Part shown: one piece after another, positions 11,035 through 22,476 of the stretch
Layout of the letters: each line of letters starts with the position of its first letter
Position numbering within the stretch: position 1 is the stretch's first letter
From: Capsicum annuum
Lineage: Eukaryota; Streptophyta; Magnoliopsida; Solanales; Solanaceae
Direction: 5' to 3'
DNA: 64,000 nt
Assembly (NCBI RefSeq): GCF_002878395.1
Contig: NC_061120.1
Span: 98,199,194 to 98,263,193 of the forward strand
The notes under the pieces: generated by a model
Database searches by the model: none
Told to the model about the DNA's origin: nothing
Seen by the model: only the letters and a program-made list of their open reading frames with translations
Program-made: the position numbers and the translations under genes

Positions 11035-13720
11035 TGTAATAACCCAAAATCACCTCCTGAGATGTGACACAGTGGTTAGGCCTACAATAGCCCTAAGCTA
11101 ACCCTTTGGGCCTATCATTTCTCATAATAACTCATTCAAGAAGAAGTATACAAAACACTGGCATTATCATATCAAATAAAAGAAAATACAAAGGAAATAC
11201 TAGGTCCAAACGACATCAATACTGGAAATATCAACACAACCACAGTCTTATAACTAGTCTGACAAAGCCTCTACTATTCCATGAACTAGAGAGTTGTTAG
11301 GACAGGTCCACAACTGACTCAAACTGAACTGAAAGTAATGACATAAACACTCAATTTTTAAAATATCTGAAGATAGGCCCTCGAACCATGAGGAATCACC
11401 ACTAAAGAAATGTAGACAAAAGGTACTCGGGAATCACTGACGAGGCTCGGACTAAGAACCTGAACCGACATTATAAGACAATGTAGCACATAGATGTATA
11501 TGTGGATCAGCACTTGCGAATGTACTGAGTATATGAGGTGTATACATTTACATAAAACAATATCAGTACTCTTTAATCAAATCATGCATGCAAATAGGAA
11601 TCACTCACATGGCTTGAATAAGTCTAAAATGTAAAGCTCATAAATCATGTAGAATGAAGCATGTAACATAAATCTCATGAGTCATTATACTTTGTCTTTA
11701 AAATTTGTACTCTTCTCTTATTCTCATTACTCATAAGCTGAAGGAAACTTTAAACAATACTTTCAACTCATGCATATATCTCATGGGGAGTAAAACTTCT
11801 TTAATGCTCAAAAACTTATAACTCTTTTAAACTCAAATACTTGGAACTCGAAATCATATAACTTTTGTTTGAAAATCGATGATCAACTCGTAAAAGTAGA
11901 GAAAATTACTTCCTTCTTTGGAAAATACTCAAAGCAGTTCATTTATTTTAGAAAATATCTCATCCTAAAGCTTTATGAAAAATATTCTCTCTCATTGGAA
12001 AATATTTTAGTTTAGGGAGGTTCTCTTAACCGATATAAACCATGCGATCTACATAGAGTCCAACGTCTTTTCCTCCTAAGGAAGAAACCTCACATTAGGG
12101 AGAGGCATCATACTCTTGCCAAGCAGTATAACCTTAACTCAGTGATCTCTTATCTTGGCCTCGGGCCCAATCATCTCGGCCTCCGGCCCAAAATCTCAAC
12201 CCACGGTGGCAAGTAGTTCTAGGGTAAGAAACCGTAGTAACTTACCCAACTTGGTGCTAAATACTAATCCCTTTAGTTTATCTCGCTCATCTTATGAAAA
12301 TCCACTTTCAAAATAATGTTATGGTTCATAAGAACCCAATAATCAAATTTGTAATCTCATTTGGTAGAGTGGATTTCAAAACAGTATGACCATTAAGTCA
12401 AAACATTTCTCAATAATCTCAAAATACTCAAATCATTGGCTCTTATAGCACAATAGTTCATAAAATTGCAAGTCTCAAGTAGGGCTTAATGACCCATAAT
12501 TCCATCTCAAGTTAAAACTCATCATAATGCATAATATATAGCATATAGATTCATAAATCATAGAGAAATCTAGAATTTACAGCAATTTAGCACATAAGCT
12601 CAGCATACTCATATACTTCAATATCTCAAACATTTCAACTATTAACTTCTCAAGGATCAAAATCATGGAGTATAGATCCAGCTGTAATTTCTCAAGAAAA
12701 CATGTAAAAATCATGCCATTAGACTCCCAATTCATGGGAAACATAAAACGCTTGTAACCAATAAAAATGGGTGAAAAAAATAATTTAATTCCATGTAAAA
12801 TATCATATATTGCAAAGAATTGTAGTTTAAATAAGCCTTTGGACACAAGGGTGAAAGGATTACCCTTGTTCAAAACCCCACATACCTTGAATTAGAAGCT
12901 TTAGATGTACTCTCAATTTTGGGACTCTATTCGTACTCTTGAATGATGGTTCTTGAAGCGCTTGACTAGGAAACCTTGAATCTTGACTCAATTTCAAAAA
13001 TCTATGGTAGATTCTTGAGATTCTTGGAAGAGGTTTTGGATACTTAGGGTTTTTTTGAGAGAAAACTTGAGAAAAATTTCATAGAATACTTGTAAATGAC
13101 GTTAATTTGGTGTTTGTACTGTTTAAGAGGCTTGGAAAAAGTCTAAAGTTCTCTTTTTAACTTATGTACGAAGATGGAAAAATTGAATTGGGAACCCAAT
13201 TTTATGGGCCACCGCAATGCGCCAGCATCATGGTCACTCTCTGGAAATTGACAAATGAGAAGCTGGAATTCACCGCGATGCGGGAGCCATAGCGTTGTCC
13301 CACTGGTTGGGACCTAGAACTTCAGTGCGATGCATCACAGTTACGCTAGGCCACTGGAAATTGACTATTGAGAAACTGGGGTCCTCTGCGACATGCCAAT
13401 TTCATAAAGTTCCACTGGAATTTGACAATTGTCAAATAGACCCTCTCCGTGATGCGCCAATCACTAAAATTATGCTGTTTTATGACTAGGACTTAAATTA
13501 GCCATAACTTCTTACCCGGGTATCGGATTTGGGTGAATCTTATATCGACGGAAAGCTTATCAAACTTCTCATGTGATAAAAAGTCAAAATTAGTGAAATT
13601 CTATATGGTTAACACGATGCTCACTTAGGAAGTCACTTCTCAATCTTTTAGGGCCAAAATTATGCCTCTCTTGACACGCCCTAAGGCTCATTCTATAAGA
13701 GAATTTTGTGGGGTCTTACA
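11035..13720 (-). mobile_element. Element C 3' LTR
   Basis: Forward-strand ends are TGTAATAACCC (11035) and GGGTCTTACA (13720). The polypurine tract abuts at 13721. Positions 11309-13720 match 18421-20830. It contains a GC-rich U3 block with repeated GCGATGCG-like motifs (about 13200-13450) and the conserved U3 block near 13500-13560. A reverse-strand AAG/GTATGT splice-donor-like motif lies at about 12880-12888. The antisense open frame at 13295-13489 recurs in the other LTR (20407-20607) only because the LTRs are copies. Confidence 0.85.
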
Positions 13721-13754
13721 ATATCTCCCCCTTGGAAACATTCATCCTCGAATG
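13721..13754 (-). promoter_or_regulatory. Element C polypurine tract and hairpin
   Basis: Reverse-strand AAGGGGGAGATAT directly precedes the LTR start TGTAAGACCCC. The inverted repeat CATTCGAGGATGAATG (reverse strand, 13754-13739) lies a few bases upstream, as in B and D. Confidence 0.8.
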
Positions 13755-13928
13755 TCTCTAGTTAGACTAAGAACACAGGAAAAACTGAGTATACATAGCT
13801 GAAGCAATTTTATAGACATGCTCAGAATCTTTCTATACTCTTAAATGCCTCGAAAATTTCAAGAACTCATATAAGAATAGATACATAGCTGCACTTTAGA
13901 ATAGAAGGGCTGAATTAGGGAAGAATAA

Positions 13929-14420
13929 TACCTTCAGCTTGATCTAACCTCATAGAGAAGAGGTGTGGGTACTTGGGTCGCATGTTTGCTTCTGCCTTCC
14001 AAGTAGCGCCCTTAACTGACTAGTTTCACCACAATACTTTGACCAAGGGAACCTCTTTGTTCCTCAGTCTACGGATCTGCAAGTCTAGAATCTCAACAGA
14101 AATCTCATCGAATGAAAGACTGTTCTAAATATCAACACTCTCTGAAGGATCTACTGCCACGAAATCACCAATGTGCTTCCTGAGCATCGCGACATGAAAG
14201 ATAAGATGAACGGCTGACAAATTGCGGGCAACTCAACTTCATAGGCTCCTTTACCAACACGGCTCAAGACTCTATACAGGCCAACATAACCGGGGCTAAG
14301 TTTCACCTTTCTACCAAACCTCTTCACCCCTTTCATGGGTAAAATATTTACATACACCAAATCACCCACCTCAAACTAAAGATCCCTTCTTCTCACATCA
14401 ACATATGACTTTTTGCAACT
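13929..14420 (-). pseudogene. Element C integrase C-terminal module and chromodomain-like tail
   Basis: The reverse-strand frame starting at 14369 reads [18 protein letters not shown], then KLSPGYVGLYRVLSRVGKGA, the GPY/F module of gypsy integrases with Pro changed to Leu. After frame changes it continues MLRKHIGDF, VEILDLQIRRLRNKEV and KGATWKAEANM, ending at KYPHLF. This last part is the chromodomain-like tail typical of plant Tekay/Del chromoviruses, thought to direct integration to heterochromatin. TGA and TAG stops replace residues in VLW-N-SVKGATW. Confidence 0.8.
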
Positions 14421-15300
14421 CTAAGCTATCTTTAACCTTTTTCTAATTAACTTCACCTTCTCCATAGCCTCAAATACTACATCAAGTCCAACCAAAGCAG
14501 CTTCACCCACTTCAAACCAACTAATGGGTGATCTACATCTCCTACCATACAAAGCCTCAAATGGTGCCATCTCGATGCTAGTATTGTAACTATTGTTATA
14601 TACAAACTCGATCAGTGTCAAATGCTCATTCCAACTACCTTTGAAATCTAGAGTATATGCCCGCAACGTATCCTCCAAAGTTGGGATGGTCCTCTCAGCC
14701 TGACTATTAGTCTGTAGATGAAATGTGGAAATCAAATGAATTTGGGTACCAAGACCCCCTGGAAATCTCTTCAAAACTGAGAAGTGAACTGAGTACCCCT
14801 ATCCGAAATGATAGACAAGGGGACTCCATACAACCTGACCAACTCCTGAATATACATCTAGCATAATCCTCAGTTGTATAAGATGTATGGACAGGTAGGA
14901 AATACATTGACTTAGTCAATCTATCAACAACAACCCGAATAGAATTATGATGACGTCGCGAAAGAGGTAAACCAGTCACAAAATCAATATTCACCTCTTC
15001 CCACTTCCAAGTGGGAATACCAAACTCTTGTATCACACCACCAGGTCTTTGGTGCTCTATCTTAACCTATTAACATATTGGACACTTTGCTACAAACCCA
15101 GCTATATCCTTTTTCATACCACTCCACCAATAGATTTCCCACAAGTCGCGGTATATCTTGGTAGCACCAGGATGAATAGAATATCGCGCGCCATGCACTT
15201 TAGGCATAATTCTCTACCTCAGATCATCAACACAAGGAACACACAATCTACCCTGCAATCTCAGTACACCATCTCCCCTTGGGAGAAGACCTCTACCTTT
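14421..15300 (-). pseudogene. int: Element C integrase (zinc-binding and catalytic core)
   Basis: The HHCC zinc-binding region is readable at about 15060-15300: VHGARYSIHPGATK then AKCPIC, with both His and both Cys kept. The core follows with EEVNIDFVTGLP (first Asp) and, after a frameshift, SIISDRGTQFTSQF (second Asp). The third block is FHLQTNSQAERT (Glu), then [20 protein letters not shown] and LYGRRCRSPI. The DDE residues therefore survive but in different frames. Integrase would insert the cDNA into the genome. Two open frames, 14707-15036 and 14421-14774, cover most of it. Confidence 0.85.
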
Positions 15301-15920
15301 TGTTTCTTAAATGACTCTTTCAGTGTGACCAAACCAGGATCTCTATCTTGCTTCTCTTTCACTTCCAAAACTAAAGATGATTCGAAACTACTTTGCACCA
15401 AAGTACTTCCCTCAGCTGAATCAAGCAACCTAACACCTAATCTATCCAGATAATATATATCATAAGCTAACTCTTTCTTACCTTCCTCTATATGAGAAAC
15501 ACTACCCATAGACAATCTTCTAAGGGCATCCACCACTATATTGGCCTTGCTCGGGTGATACAACACACTCATATCATAATCTTTTAACAACTCTAACCAC
15601 CTCCTCTGCCTAAGATTCAACTCCCTATGAGTAAATAGATACTACAGGCTCTTATGATTAGTAAACACATTACCATGAACACCTTATAGATAGTGTCTCC
15701 AGATTTTCAAAGCAAAGACCGCAACAGCTAACTCAAGATCATTGGTTGGGTAATTTTTCTCATACAGCTTTAACTTTCTAGAGTAATAGGCTATAACCTT
15801 ACCTCGTTGCATCAACGCACAACCTAAACCATTTTTAGAGGCATCACAATTCACCGTAAAACCATCAGTACCATCAGACAAAGTCAACATGGGGGCTAAA
15901 GTAAGTCGAGTTTTCAACTC
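15301..15920 (-). pseudogene. Element C RNase H and linker
   Basis: Reverse-strand frames show [36 protein letters not shown] (first Asp) and [17 protein letters not shown] (Glu). Then come [17 protein letters not shown] and YHPSKANIVVDALRRLSMG (last Asp). Between 15620 and 15684 is a stop, and the HKS block has Asn in place of Asp. The frame 15261-15620 runs on through the linker EVKEKQDRDPGLVTLKES toward integrase, as in element D. Confidence 0.85.
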
Positions 15921-16671
15921 CTAAAAATCCTTCTCATAAGAATCTGACCACTGGAACTTAACTTTATTTTAAATCAATCGGGTCATAGGAGACATAATAG
16001 AGGAGAAACATTCAAAAAAACAACGGTAGTAGCCCGCTAGACCCAAGAAACTTCTAATATCAGATAGAGAGATAGGTCTAGGCTAATTTCTCTGAACTTT
16101 TATCTTTTGGGGATCAATTCTAATACCTTCGACTGAAACAACATGACCCCAAAAGGCTATATACCATAGCCAAAATTTACACTTACTGAATTTAGCAAAC
16201 AACTGGCGACCTCTAAGAGTTTGCATGACAATTCTAAGGTGATCTGCATTATCATGCTCACTGCGGGAGTAGACAAGGATGTCATTTATGAACACTCGAT
16301 TCATGAGGTCCATAAAAGTTTCTTGGGCATTGGTAAGCCCAAAAGACATGACTAGAAACTCAAAGTGACCATAGAGAGTTTGGAATGCTATCTTTGGAAT
16401 ATCACATTCCCTCACTTTAAGTTGATGATAGTCGAATCTAAGGTCTATCTTGGAGAAATAACTTGTACCTTTCAACTGATCCAACAGGTCATCAATTCTC
16501 CAAAGAGGATACTTATTGTTGACTATGACCTTGTAAAGCTAATGATAGTCAGTGCACATACGCAAAGAACCATCTTTCTTCCATACAACTAGAACAGGTG
16601 CTCCCCAAGGAGAAATACTGAGCCTTATGAAACCTTTATCTAAAAGATCTTTGAGTTGCTCTTTCAACTCC
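15921..16671 (-). pseudogene. Element C reverse transcriptase with active-site deletion
   Basis: The RT blocks on the reverse strand include [50 protein letters not shown] and [18 protein letters not shown]. At the catalytic site MNRVF is joined directly to [10 protein letters not shown], with FIND at 16281-16292. About a dozen residues seen in A and D are missing, and the first aspartate of the DD pair is Asn. The thumb and connection region continues to [13 protein letters not shown] at about 16030-16070. This copy would be catalytically dead even without stops. Confidence 0.85.
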
Positions 16672-17330
16672 TTAAACTAAGCATGTGCCATATGGTATGG
16701 CAGAATAGAAATGGGATGAGTGAAAAAAGTCAATCCCAAACTCTATCTCTTTATTGGGAGATACCCCTGGGAGATCTTTCAGAAAAATATCTGGAAACTT
16801 ATTAATAATATTGACTGACTGAATAGTTAGAGCCCTAAACTTAGTGTCTTTGACTCTAACTAGGTGATAGATGCAACCCTTGGATATTAGCTTTTTGGCT
16901 TTGAGATAGGAGATAAAATGACTCTTAGGAGATAGCAAACTCCCGAACCACTCAAAAACTAGCTCATTAGGGAACTGAAACTTGACCACATGGGCAAGAT
17001 AGTCTATAGATGCATAACAAGAATAAAGCCAATCTTTACCCAGAATAAGGACAAAATCCACCATGTCTAACTCTATCAAATCAGCAAGTATGACTCTATG
17101 AAGAATAGGACAATCTTTATACACTTGTTTAGCAATAATTGACTCCCCTACTGGTGTGGATACTAGGAAAGGCTCAGGAATCCTTCCAGGACTAATTTTG
17201 AAATTCATAGCCATAAGTGGGGTCACATAGGAGTGACTTAACCCGGTGTCCAATAACACATAAACATCAAAACAAAAGACGTCAAGCATACTCGTAACAA
17301 CATCGGGAGAGTTCTCCTGCTCCTGACGAG
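16672..17330 (-). pseudogene. pro: Element C aspartic protease and linker
   Basis: A 205-codon reverse-strand frame (17289-16672) is the longest open frame in the window. It begins with VYVLLDTGLSHSYVTPLMA, the retropepsin active site with catalytic Asp kept and the second Gly-neighbour changed to Leu. It continues through VSTPVGESIIAKQVYKDCP and LILGKDWLYSCYASIDY to the linker FPDIFLKDLPGVSP that precedes RT in this family. It is in a different frame from gag and ends in a TAA just before the RT block. Confidence 0.85.
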
Positions 17331-18420
17331 ATGGTAAGGCATAGAATCTATTCTGGCATTGACCGCCAGTAGTGCTAAATGAAGCACCCTGAACAGAGGC
17401 GGGACGAGGGACAGGAGCTGGTGTACTAGTAGTTTATGCCTAAGGTCAGGCATCTCTGGTCCCCTGCCTAGCATGCGAACAATATCTAAGTTTGTGGTCC
17501 TGCTTGACACAACCAAAACAACCCCTTAAATTTATGAAACACTCACCGAGATGATCCCTACCACACTTAGCACAAAGAGGATAACTGGGCTTGTTACTAA
17601 CATTGTTCTGAGACCTAGACATTAAATACCTTCTCCCTTGCTCCTGCCTTTCTCTAGGCATGGAAGTACTAGTTGATAAAGGCACTAGAATATATGAATG
17701 TCTCTAAAACTGAGGGAGGTTTCCTTCATGGAACCTAGGTTAACTATACTCATGCTGGTTAGATCTAACCCTCTTGTTACCCTTCACTCTATCTCCCTCT
17801 TTAATATTATCCACCTCTATCTATTATCGATATGTCATCAATCTAGATAGATCTATATCCCTATGCAGCATCGCAGTCCTACACTCTTTCAGCACGAAAT
17901 CGGAAACACCTATCACGAACTTGCTCATACTAGTTCGGGTGTCAGAAATCAAACCAGGGGCATACTTGCCCAACTGGTTGAACTTCAAGCATTACTCCTT
18001 AACATTCATAGAGCCCTACCTTAAGTTCATAAACACCTCAATCTTTTCTTCTCTCATCTCAAGCAGAAAGAACTTGTCCAAGAATGCATCTTGGAATACC
18101 TAAAAAGTCATAGGAGCAACATCCTTACCTCTACCCATCCTCCATGATACAACCCAATTATAAGTTATGTCCTTCAACCTGTAAGATGCCAACTCAACAC
18201 TTTCTTCCTCAGAAATATGCATCACTTGTGTGATTTTTCTCACCTCCTCAAGGTACAACTATGGGTCCTCATATGCCTTGGATCCATAAAACTCTGGCAG
18301 ATTCATCCATATAAAATCACGGATCCTAGAAGCAGCTACATCACCTTCCTATAAATTTGTAACTATGGCCTGGTTATTGGCCTAAACATTAGCGGTGACT
18401 GCTTGGGCTAACGGTTGAAA
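17331..18420 (-). pseudogene. gag: Element C gag, N-terminus deleted
   Basis: Reverse-strand reading gives FYGSKAYEDPQLYLEEVRK, then AFLDKFFLLEMREEKIEVF, FNQLGKYAPGLISDTRTSMS and a zinc knuckle CFGCVKQDHKLRYC at 17520-17479 (spacing CX2CX4HX4C). A second cysteine-rich stretch, CAKCGRDHLGEC, lies just before it. Several stops and frame changes are present. The first roughly 35 residues, leader and primer site are gone: gag sequence is joined directly to the inside of the LTR at 18420/18421. Confidence 0.85.
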
Positions 18421-20830
18421 GGTCCCCACTGACTCAAACTAAACTGAAAGTAATGACATAAACACTTAAGTATTGAAATATCTGAAGATAGGACCTTGAA
18501 CCATGAGGACTCACCACTAAAGAAATATAGACAAATGGTACTCGGGAATCACTAACGACACTAGGACTGAGCACCTGAACCTATATAATAAGACAATGTA
18601 GCACATAGACATATATGTGGATCAGTATTTGGGAATGTACTGAGTATATGGGGGTGTATGCATTTACGTAAAGCAATATCAATACTCTTTAATTAAATCA
18701 TGCATGCAAATAGGAATGACTCACATGGCTTGAATAAGTCTAAATTGTAAAGATCATAAATCATGTAGAATGAAGCATGTAACACAAATCTTGAGAGTCA
18801 TTACACTTTGGCTTTAAAATCTGTACTCTTCCCTTTTTTCATTACTTATAGGCTGAAGGAAATTTTAAATAATACTTTCAACTCATGCATTTATCTCATG
18901 GGGAGTAAAAGATCTTTAATGCTCAAGAACTTATAACTCTTTTGAACTCAAATACTTGGAACTCGAAATCCTATTTTGGTTTATAAACCAGTGATCAACT
19001 CGTATTAGTAGAGAAAACTACTTCCTTCTTTGGAAAACACTCAAATAAGTTCATTCATTTTAGAAAATATCACATCCCAAAGCTTAAGGGAAAATATTCT
19101 ATCTCAATGGAAAATACTGTAATTGAGGGAGGTTCTCTTAACTGACATAAACCATGCAAGCGACATAGAGTCCAATGTATTGTCCTCCAAAGGAAGAAAC
19201 CTCACATTGGGGAGAGCCATCATACTCTTGCCTAGGAGTATAACCTCAACTCGGTGATCACTTATCTCGGCCTCGGGCCCAATCATCTCAGCCTTAGGCC
19301 TTAAATCTCAACCCACAGTGGCACGTAGTTCTGGGGTGAGAAACCATAGTAAGTTACCCAACTTGGTGCCAAATACTACTCCCTTTAGTTTATCTCGCTC
19401 ATCTCATGAAAATCCACTTTTAAAAATAATCTTGTGGTTCATAAGAACCCAATAATCAAATTTGTAATCTCATGTGGTAGAGTGGATTTCAAAACTCTAT
19501 GACCATTAGGTCAAATCATTTTTTAATAATCTTAAAATAATTAAATCATGGGTTCTTATAGCACAATATTCATAAAATTACAAGTCTCAAGTAGGGCTCA
19601 ATGACCCATAATTCAATCTCAAGTTAAAACACATCATAATGCACAATAAATAGCATATACAGTCATAATTCATATAGAAATCTAAAATTTATAGCTATTT
19701 AGCTCATAAGCTCAACATACTCATATACTTCAATATCTCAAACATTTCAACTATTAACTTCTCAAGGATTGAATCATGAGGTATAGATCCAGCTGCAATT
19801 TCTCAAGAAAACATGTAAAAATCATGCCATTAAACTCTAAATTCATGGGAAACATCAAAAGCTTACAACCAATAACATTGGGAGAAAAACCCTAATTCAA
19901 TTTCATGTAAAATCTCATAAATTGCAGAGAATTATAGTTTAATTAAGCCTTTGGGCACAAGGGTTAAAGGATTACCCTTGTTCAAAATCCCACATATCTT
20001 GAATTAGAAGCTTTGGATGAACTCTCACTTTTGGGACTCTATTCGTAGACTTGAATGAGGGTTCTTAAAGCTCTTGACTTGGGAACCTTGAATCTTGACT
20101 CAATTTAGAAAATCTATGGTTGATTATTGAGATTCTTGGTAGAGGTTTTGGATATTTAGGGTTTTTATTGATAGAAAACTTGAGAAAAACTTCATAGAAT
20201 GCTTGTAAATGACTTTATTTTGGTGTTTGTACAGTTTAAGAGGCTTTGAAAAAGTCCAAAGTGCCTTTTTCAACTTCTGTACGAAGATGGAAAAATTGAA
20301 CAAGGAACCTAATTTTATGGGCCACCGCAACGCACCACCATCGAGGTGGCTCTCTGGATATTGACAAATGGGAATCTGGGAGTCACTGTGATGTGGAGCC
20401 ATCACGTTGTCCCACTGGTTGGGACCTGTAACTTCAGCACGACACATCAAAATCACGGTAGGCCACTGGAAATTGACTATTGAGAAATTGGGGTCCTCCG
20501 CGATGCTCCACTATTGTAGAGTTCTACAAGAAGTTGACAATTGTGAAATAGACCCTCTCCGCAATGCGCCAAGAACTAAAATGTCATTATTTTCAGCTAG
20601 GACTTAAATTATCCATAACTTCTTACTTGGGTATCTAATTTGGACAAATTTTTTATCGACGGAAAGCATATCAAATTTTCCATGTGATAAAAGCAAAAAT
20701 TAGGGAAATTATATATGGTTAACACGATACTCACTTAGAAAGGTACGTCTCAATCTTTTAGGGCCAAAATTATGCCTTAGTTGACACGCCCTAAGGCTCA
20801 TTCTACGAGACAATTTTGCAGGGTCTTACA
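18421..20830 (-). mobile_element. Element C 5' LTR, inner end deleted
   Basis: It matches 11309-13720 of the other LTR over its whole length and ends with GGGTCTTACA at 20830, followed by target duplication CACTC. The inner 274 bp that should adjoin the primer site are missing. Relative to the other LTR its splice-donor-like GT has become AT. Confidence 0.85.
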
Positions 20831-20978
20831 CACTCAATCAGTGCTAGTTCCTACTCCTAACTGAAAGACACTAAACCGATTCTTAAACTGTATTAGACTG
20901 AGCTAAATCTATTACTGATCATCTTACTTGACTGATCTTAATGAGTTCACTTGATTTTGTTATTTGATAGAAGACTTC
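20831..20978 (-). mobile_element. Element B 5' LTR, residual upstream part
   Basis: After the CACTC duplication, the text matches about 6120-6270 of the other B LTR (GTGCTAGTTCCTACTC and following). It then switches to integrase sequence of element A at about 20974-20982. The join lies in ACTTCGAAA, where both parents share ACTT plus GAA-like bases, suggesting a microhomology deletion. Confidence 0.75.
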
Positions 20979-21840
20979 GAAAGTGGGAAGTGGTGAACAT
21001 AGATTTTGCGATAGGGTTGCCTCATACGCGTCGTCATTATATTCAAAATGGGTCTATGTTGATATAATGACAAAATCTACTCATATCTTTCTAGTTCATA
21101 CTTCGTACTCAGCTGAGGATTATGCCAAGCTGTATATTCGAGAGTTGGTTATGTTACATTAGATTCTGTTGTCTATCATATTAGAAAGAGGTACTCAATT
21201 TACCTTTCCCTTTTAGAAGTCTTTTCAGAAGGATCTTTGTAACCAAGTTCATCTCAGTATAGCTTTTCATCCTTAGAAAGATCGTCAGGTAGAGAGGACC
21301 ATTCAAACTTTAAAGGATATGTTAAGACTAAGTGTTATTGACTTTATAGTTAGTTGGGACGACCACTTACCTTTAATGAGTTTTCCTATAACAATAATTA
21401 TCACTCCATTATTTAGATGTCTCCATTTAAGGCCCTCTATGAAAGAAGATATAGATCTCCTATATGCTGGTTTAAAGCTGGTAAAGCTACTTTGATTGGG
21501 CCAGATTCAGTGTTTGAAGCAATAGAGAAAGTTCATTTGATATGGGATAGATTGAAGAAAACCCGAAGCAATCAAAAATCTTATGCAGCTTTGAGGAGGA
21601 GGGATCTTGAGTTTAAGGTTGGTGATTTGGTCTATTTGAAAATTTTTCCTAGGAAGGGGGTAAAGAGATCTAGAAAAAAGGGGAAACTCAGTCCCCACTA
21701 TGTTGGCCCCTATAGAATCTAGAATTATTTTGGGAAAGTAGTTTATGAGCTAGAGTTGCCTACAGATTTTGCATCAGTACATTAGCTATTTCATGTTTCT
21801 AGGTTAAATAAATGTATTGGTCATTTAGCTATAGTTATTC
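20979..21840 (+). pseudogene. int: Element A integrase core and GPY/F module (decayed)
   Basis: The A coding region resumes with VVNIDFAIGLPHTRRHY (first Asp at 21002). Next comes SIILERGTQFTF, where the second catalytic Asp is replaced by Glu (21184-21186), and then [15 protein letters not shown] (catalytic Glu at 21292), 35 residues downstream. The open frame 21417-21722 reads [19 protein letters not shown], then FKVGDLVYLKIFPRKG and LSPHYVGPYRI, an intact GPY/F module. The N-terminal zinc-binding part is missing at the B junction. Stops and a frameshift lie between the first two catalytic positions. Confidence 0.85.
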
Positions 21841-22054
21841 CTTTATAAAATATGGATGTAAAGGGTAGCCTTTCTTATAATAAAGTCCCAATTGAGATCC
21901 TTGATCGACAGATTCATAGGCTTAGGAATAAAGAAGTTCCCTTGGTTGAAATTCTTTGGCGGAATCAGTCTATTAAGGGAGCTACTTGGGAAGAAAAAGC
22001 ATATATAAAAACCAAGTTTCCTCATCTCTTCTCATTAATCCCATATTCAGCTTG
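21841..22054 (+). pseudogene. Element A chromodomain-like C-terminal tail
   Basis: The open frame from 21852 reads LSYNKVPIEILDRQIHRLRN, KEVPLVEILWRNQSIKGATW and ends FPHLFSLIPYSA. The WRNQSxxGATWE core is the chromodomain-like signature of plant Tekay/Del chromoviruses. This is the best preserved of the three tails in the window, with no internal stop. Confidence 0.8.
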
Positions 22055-22285
22055 AGGTAATGATTTTTCTTAGATTGACTCTTTTCCATTCTCAGTTTCA
22101 ACTACATAACCAATCTCATGTCATTGCATGCATTCGCGAAATTAGTTCAATTCATATATCATGTTTCAGATCAATTATGTAATCATGTTTCAAGTCATGG
22201 ATATTTTGTATATGATCTCAGTTTCCTTAGTATTGTTAGCTAAATAAGTCTCATATGATGGTGAATATTCCCAAAGGGGATATAT
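22055..22285 (+). promoter_or_regulatory. Element A 3' untranslated tail and polypurine tract
   Basis: Non-coding tail similar to those of D and E, ending in CCAAAGGGGATATAT (tract 22273-22285) right before LTR start TGTAACACCCC at 22286. The pre-tract hairpin seen in B, C, D and E is degraded here. Confidence 0.75.
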
Positions 22286-22476
22286 TGTAACACCCCATAA
22301 TATTCTGAGCTCGATTCGGCTCTTAGTTCTATGGTTATAGGGTCCAAGGCCTACAAATTTCACTAAGTGTTGAGGACTAAGTCATTTTTAAGACCCCTAA
22401 ACTTTGTGGATTTTTAGATTGGTATTCCCGACCCCAAAATATTGGTTTTTAAATTGATTCATGGTTAGGAAGGTTA
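22286..22476 (+). mobile_element. Element A 3' LTR, first piece
   Basis: It begins TGTAACACCCCATAAT directly after the polypurine tract. It is interrupted after GGTTA (22472-22476) by solo LTR G. The LTR continues at 24781-24782 and 32559-34597, giving a rejoined length of about 2.2 kb. Confidence 0.8.

Larger units (their letters stand above)
11035..20830 (-). mobile_element. Element C, reverse-strand Ty3/gypsy chromovirus nested in B
   Basis: C is a 9.8 kb element with an LTR at each end and gag-pol between, all in reverse orientation. It is flanked by a perfect 5-bp target duplication CACTC (11030-11034 and 20831-20835). Removing C rejoins the B LTR seamlessly, matching the uninterrupted copy around 6120. 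Domain order on the reverse strand is gag, protease, RT, RNase H, integrase, chromodomain-like tail, which is the Ty3/gypsy order. The upstream LTR has lost about 275 bp at its inner end together with the primer site and gag start. By eye the two LTRs are roughly 90% alike, so C is old and inactive. Confidence 0.9.
4826..20978 (-). mobile_element. Element B, reverse-strand LTR element with non-coding interior (split by C)
   Basis: B consists of a full 3' LTR (4826-7934), a short interior (7935-9714), and a partial 5' LTR in two pieces (9715-11034 and 20831 to about 20978). The pieces are separated by the insertion of element C. The LTR pair is recognised by long shared stretches such as 5100-6240 versus 9990-11030. 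The primer site and polypurine tract are both present and in reverse orientation. About 1.7 kb of the upstream LTR and about 400 bp of host element A are missing at the right junction, so no target duplication can be seen. The interior lacks gag-pol, which fits a large non-autonomous LTR derivative (LARD). Confidence 0.75.

Noticed and set aside
13295..13489. Open frame repeated at 20407-20607
   Set aside because: It lies antisense in the two LTRs of element C; duplication reflects the LTR pair, not a gene family.
15028..15453. Forward 141-codon open frame
   Set aside because: It is the antisense shadow of element C integrase and linker, which is clearly recognisable on the other strand.
17774..18103. 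Forward 109-codon open frame
   Set aside because: Antisense to element C gag.
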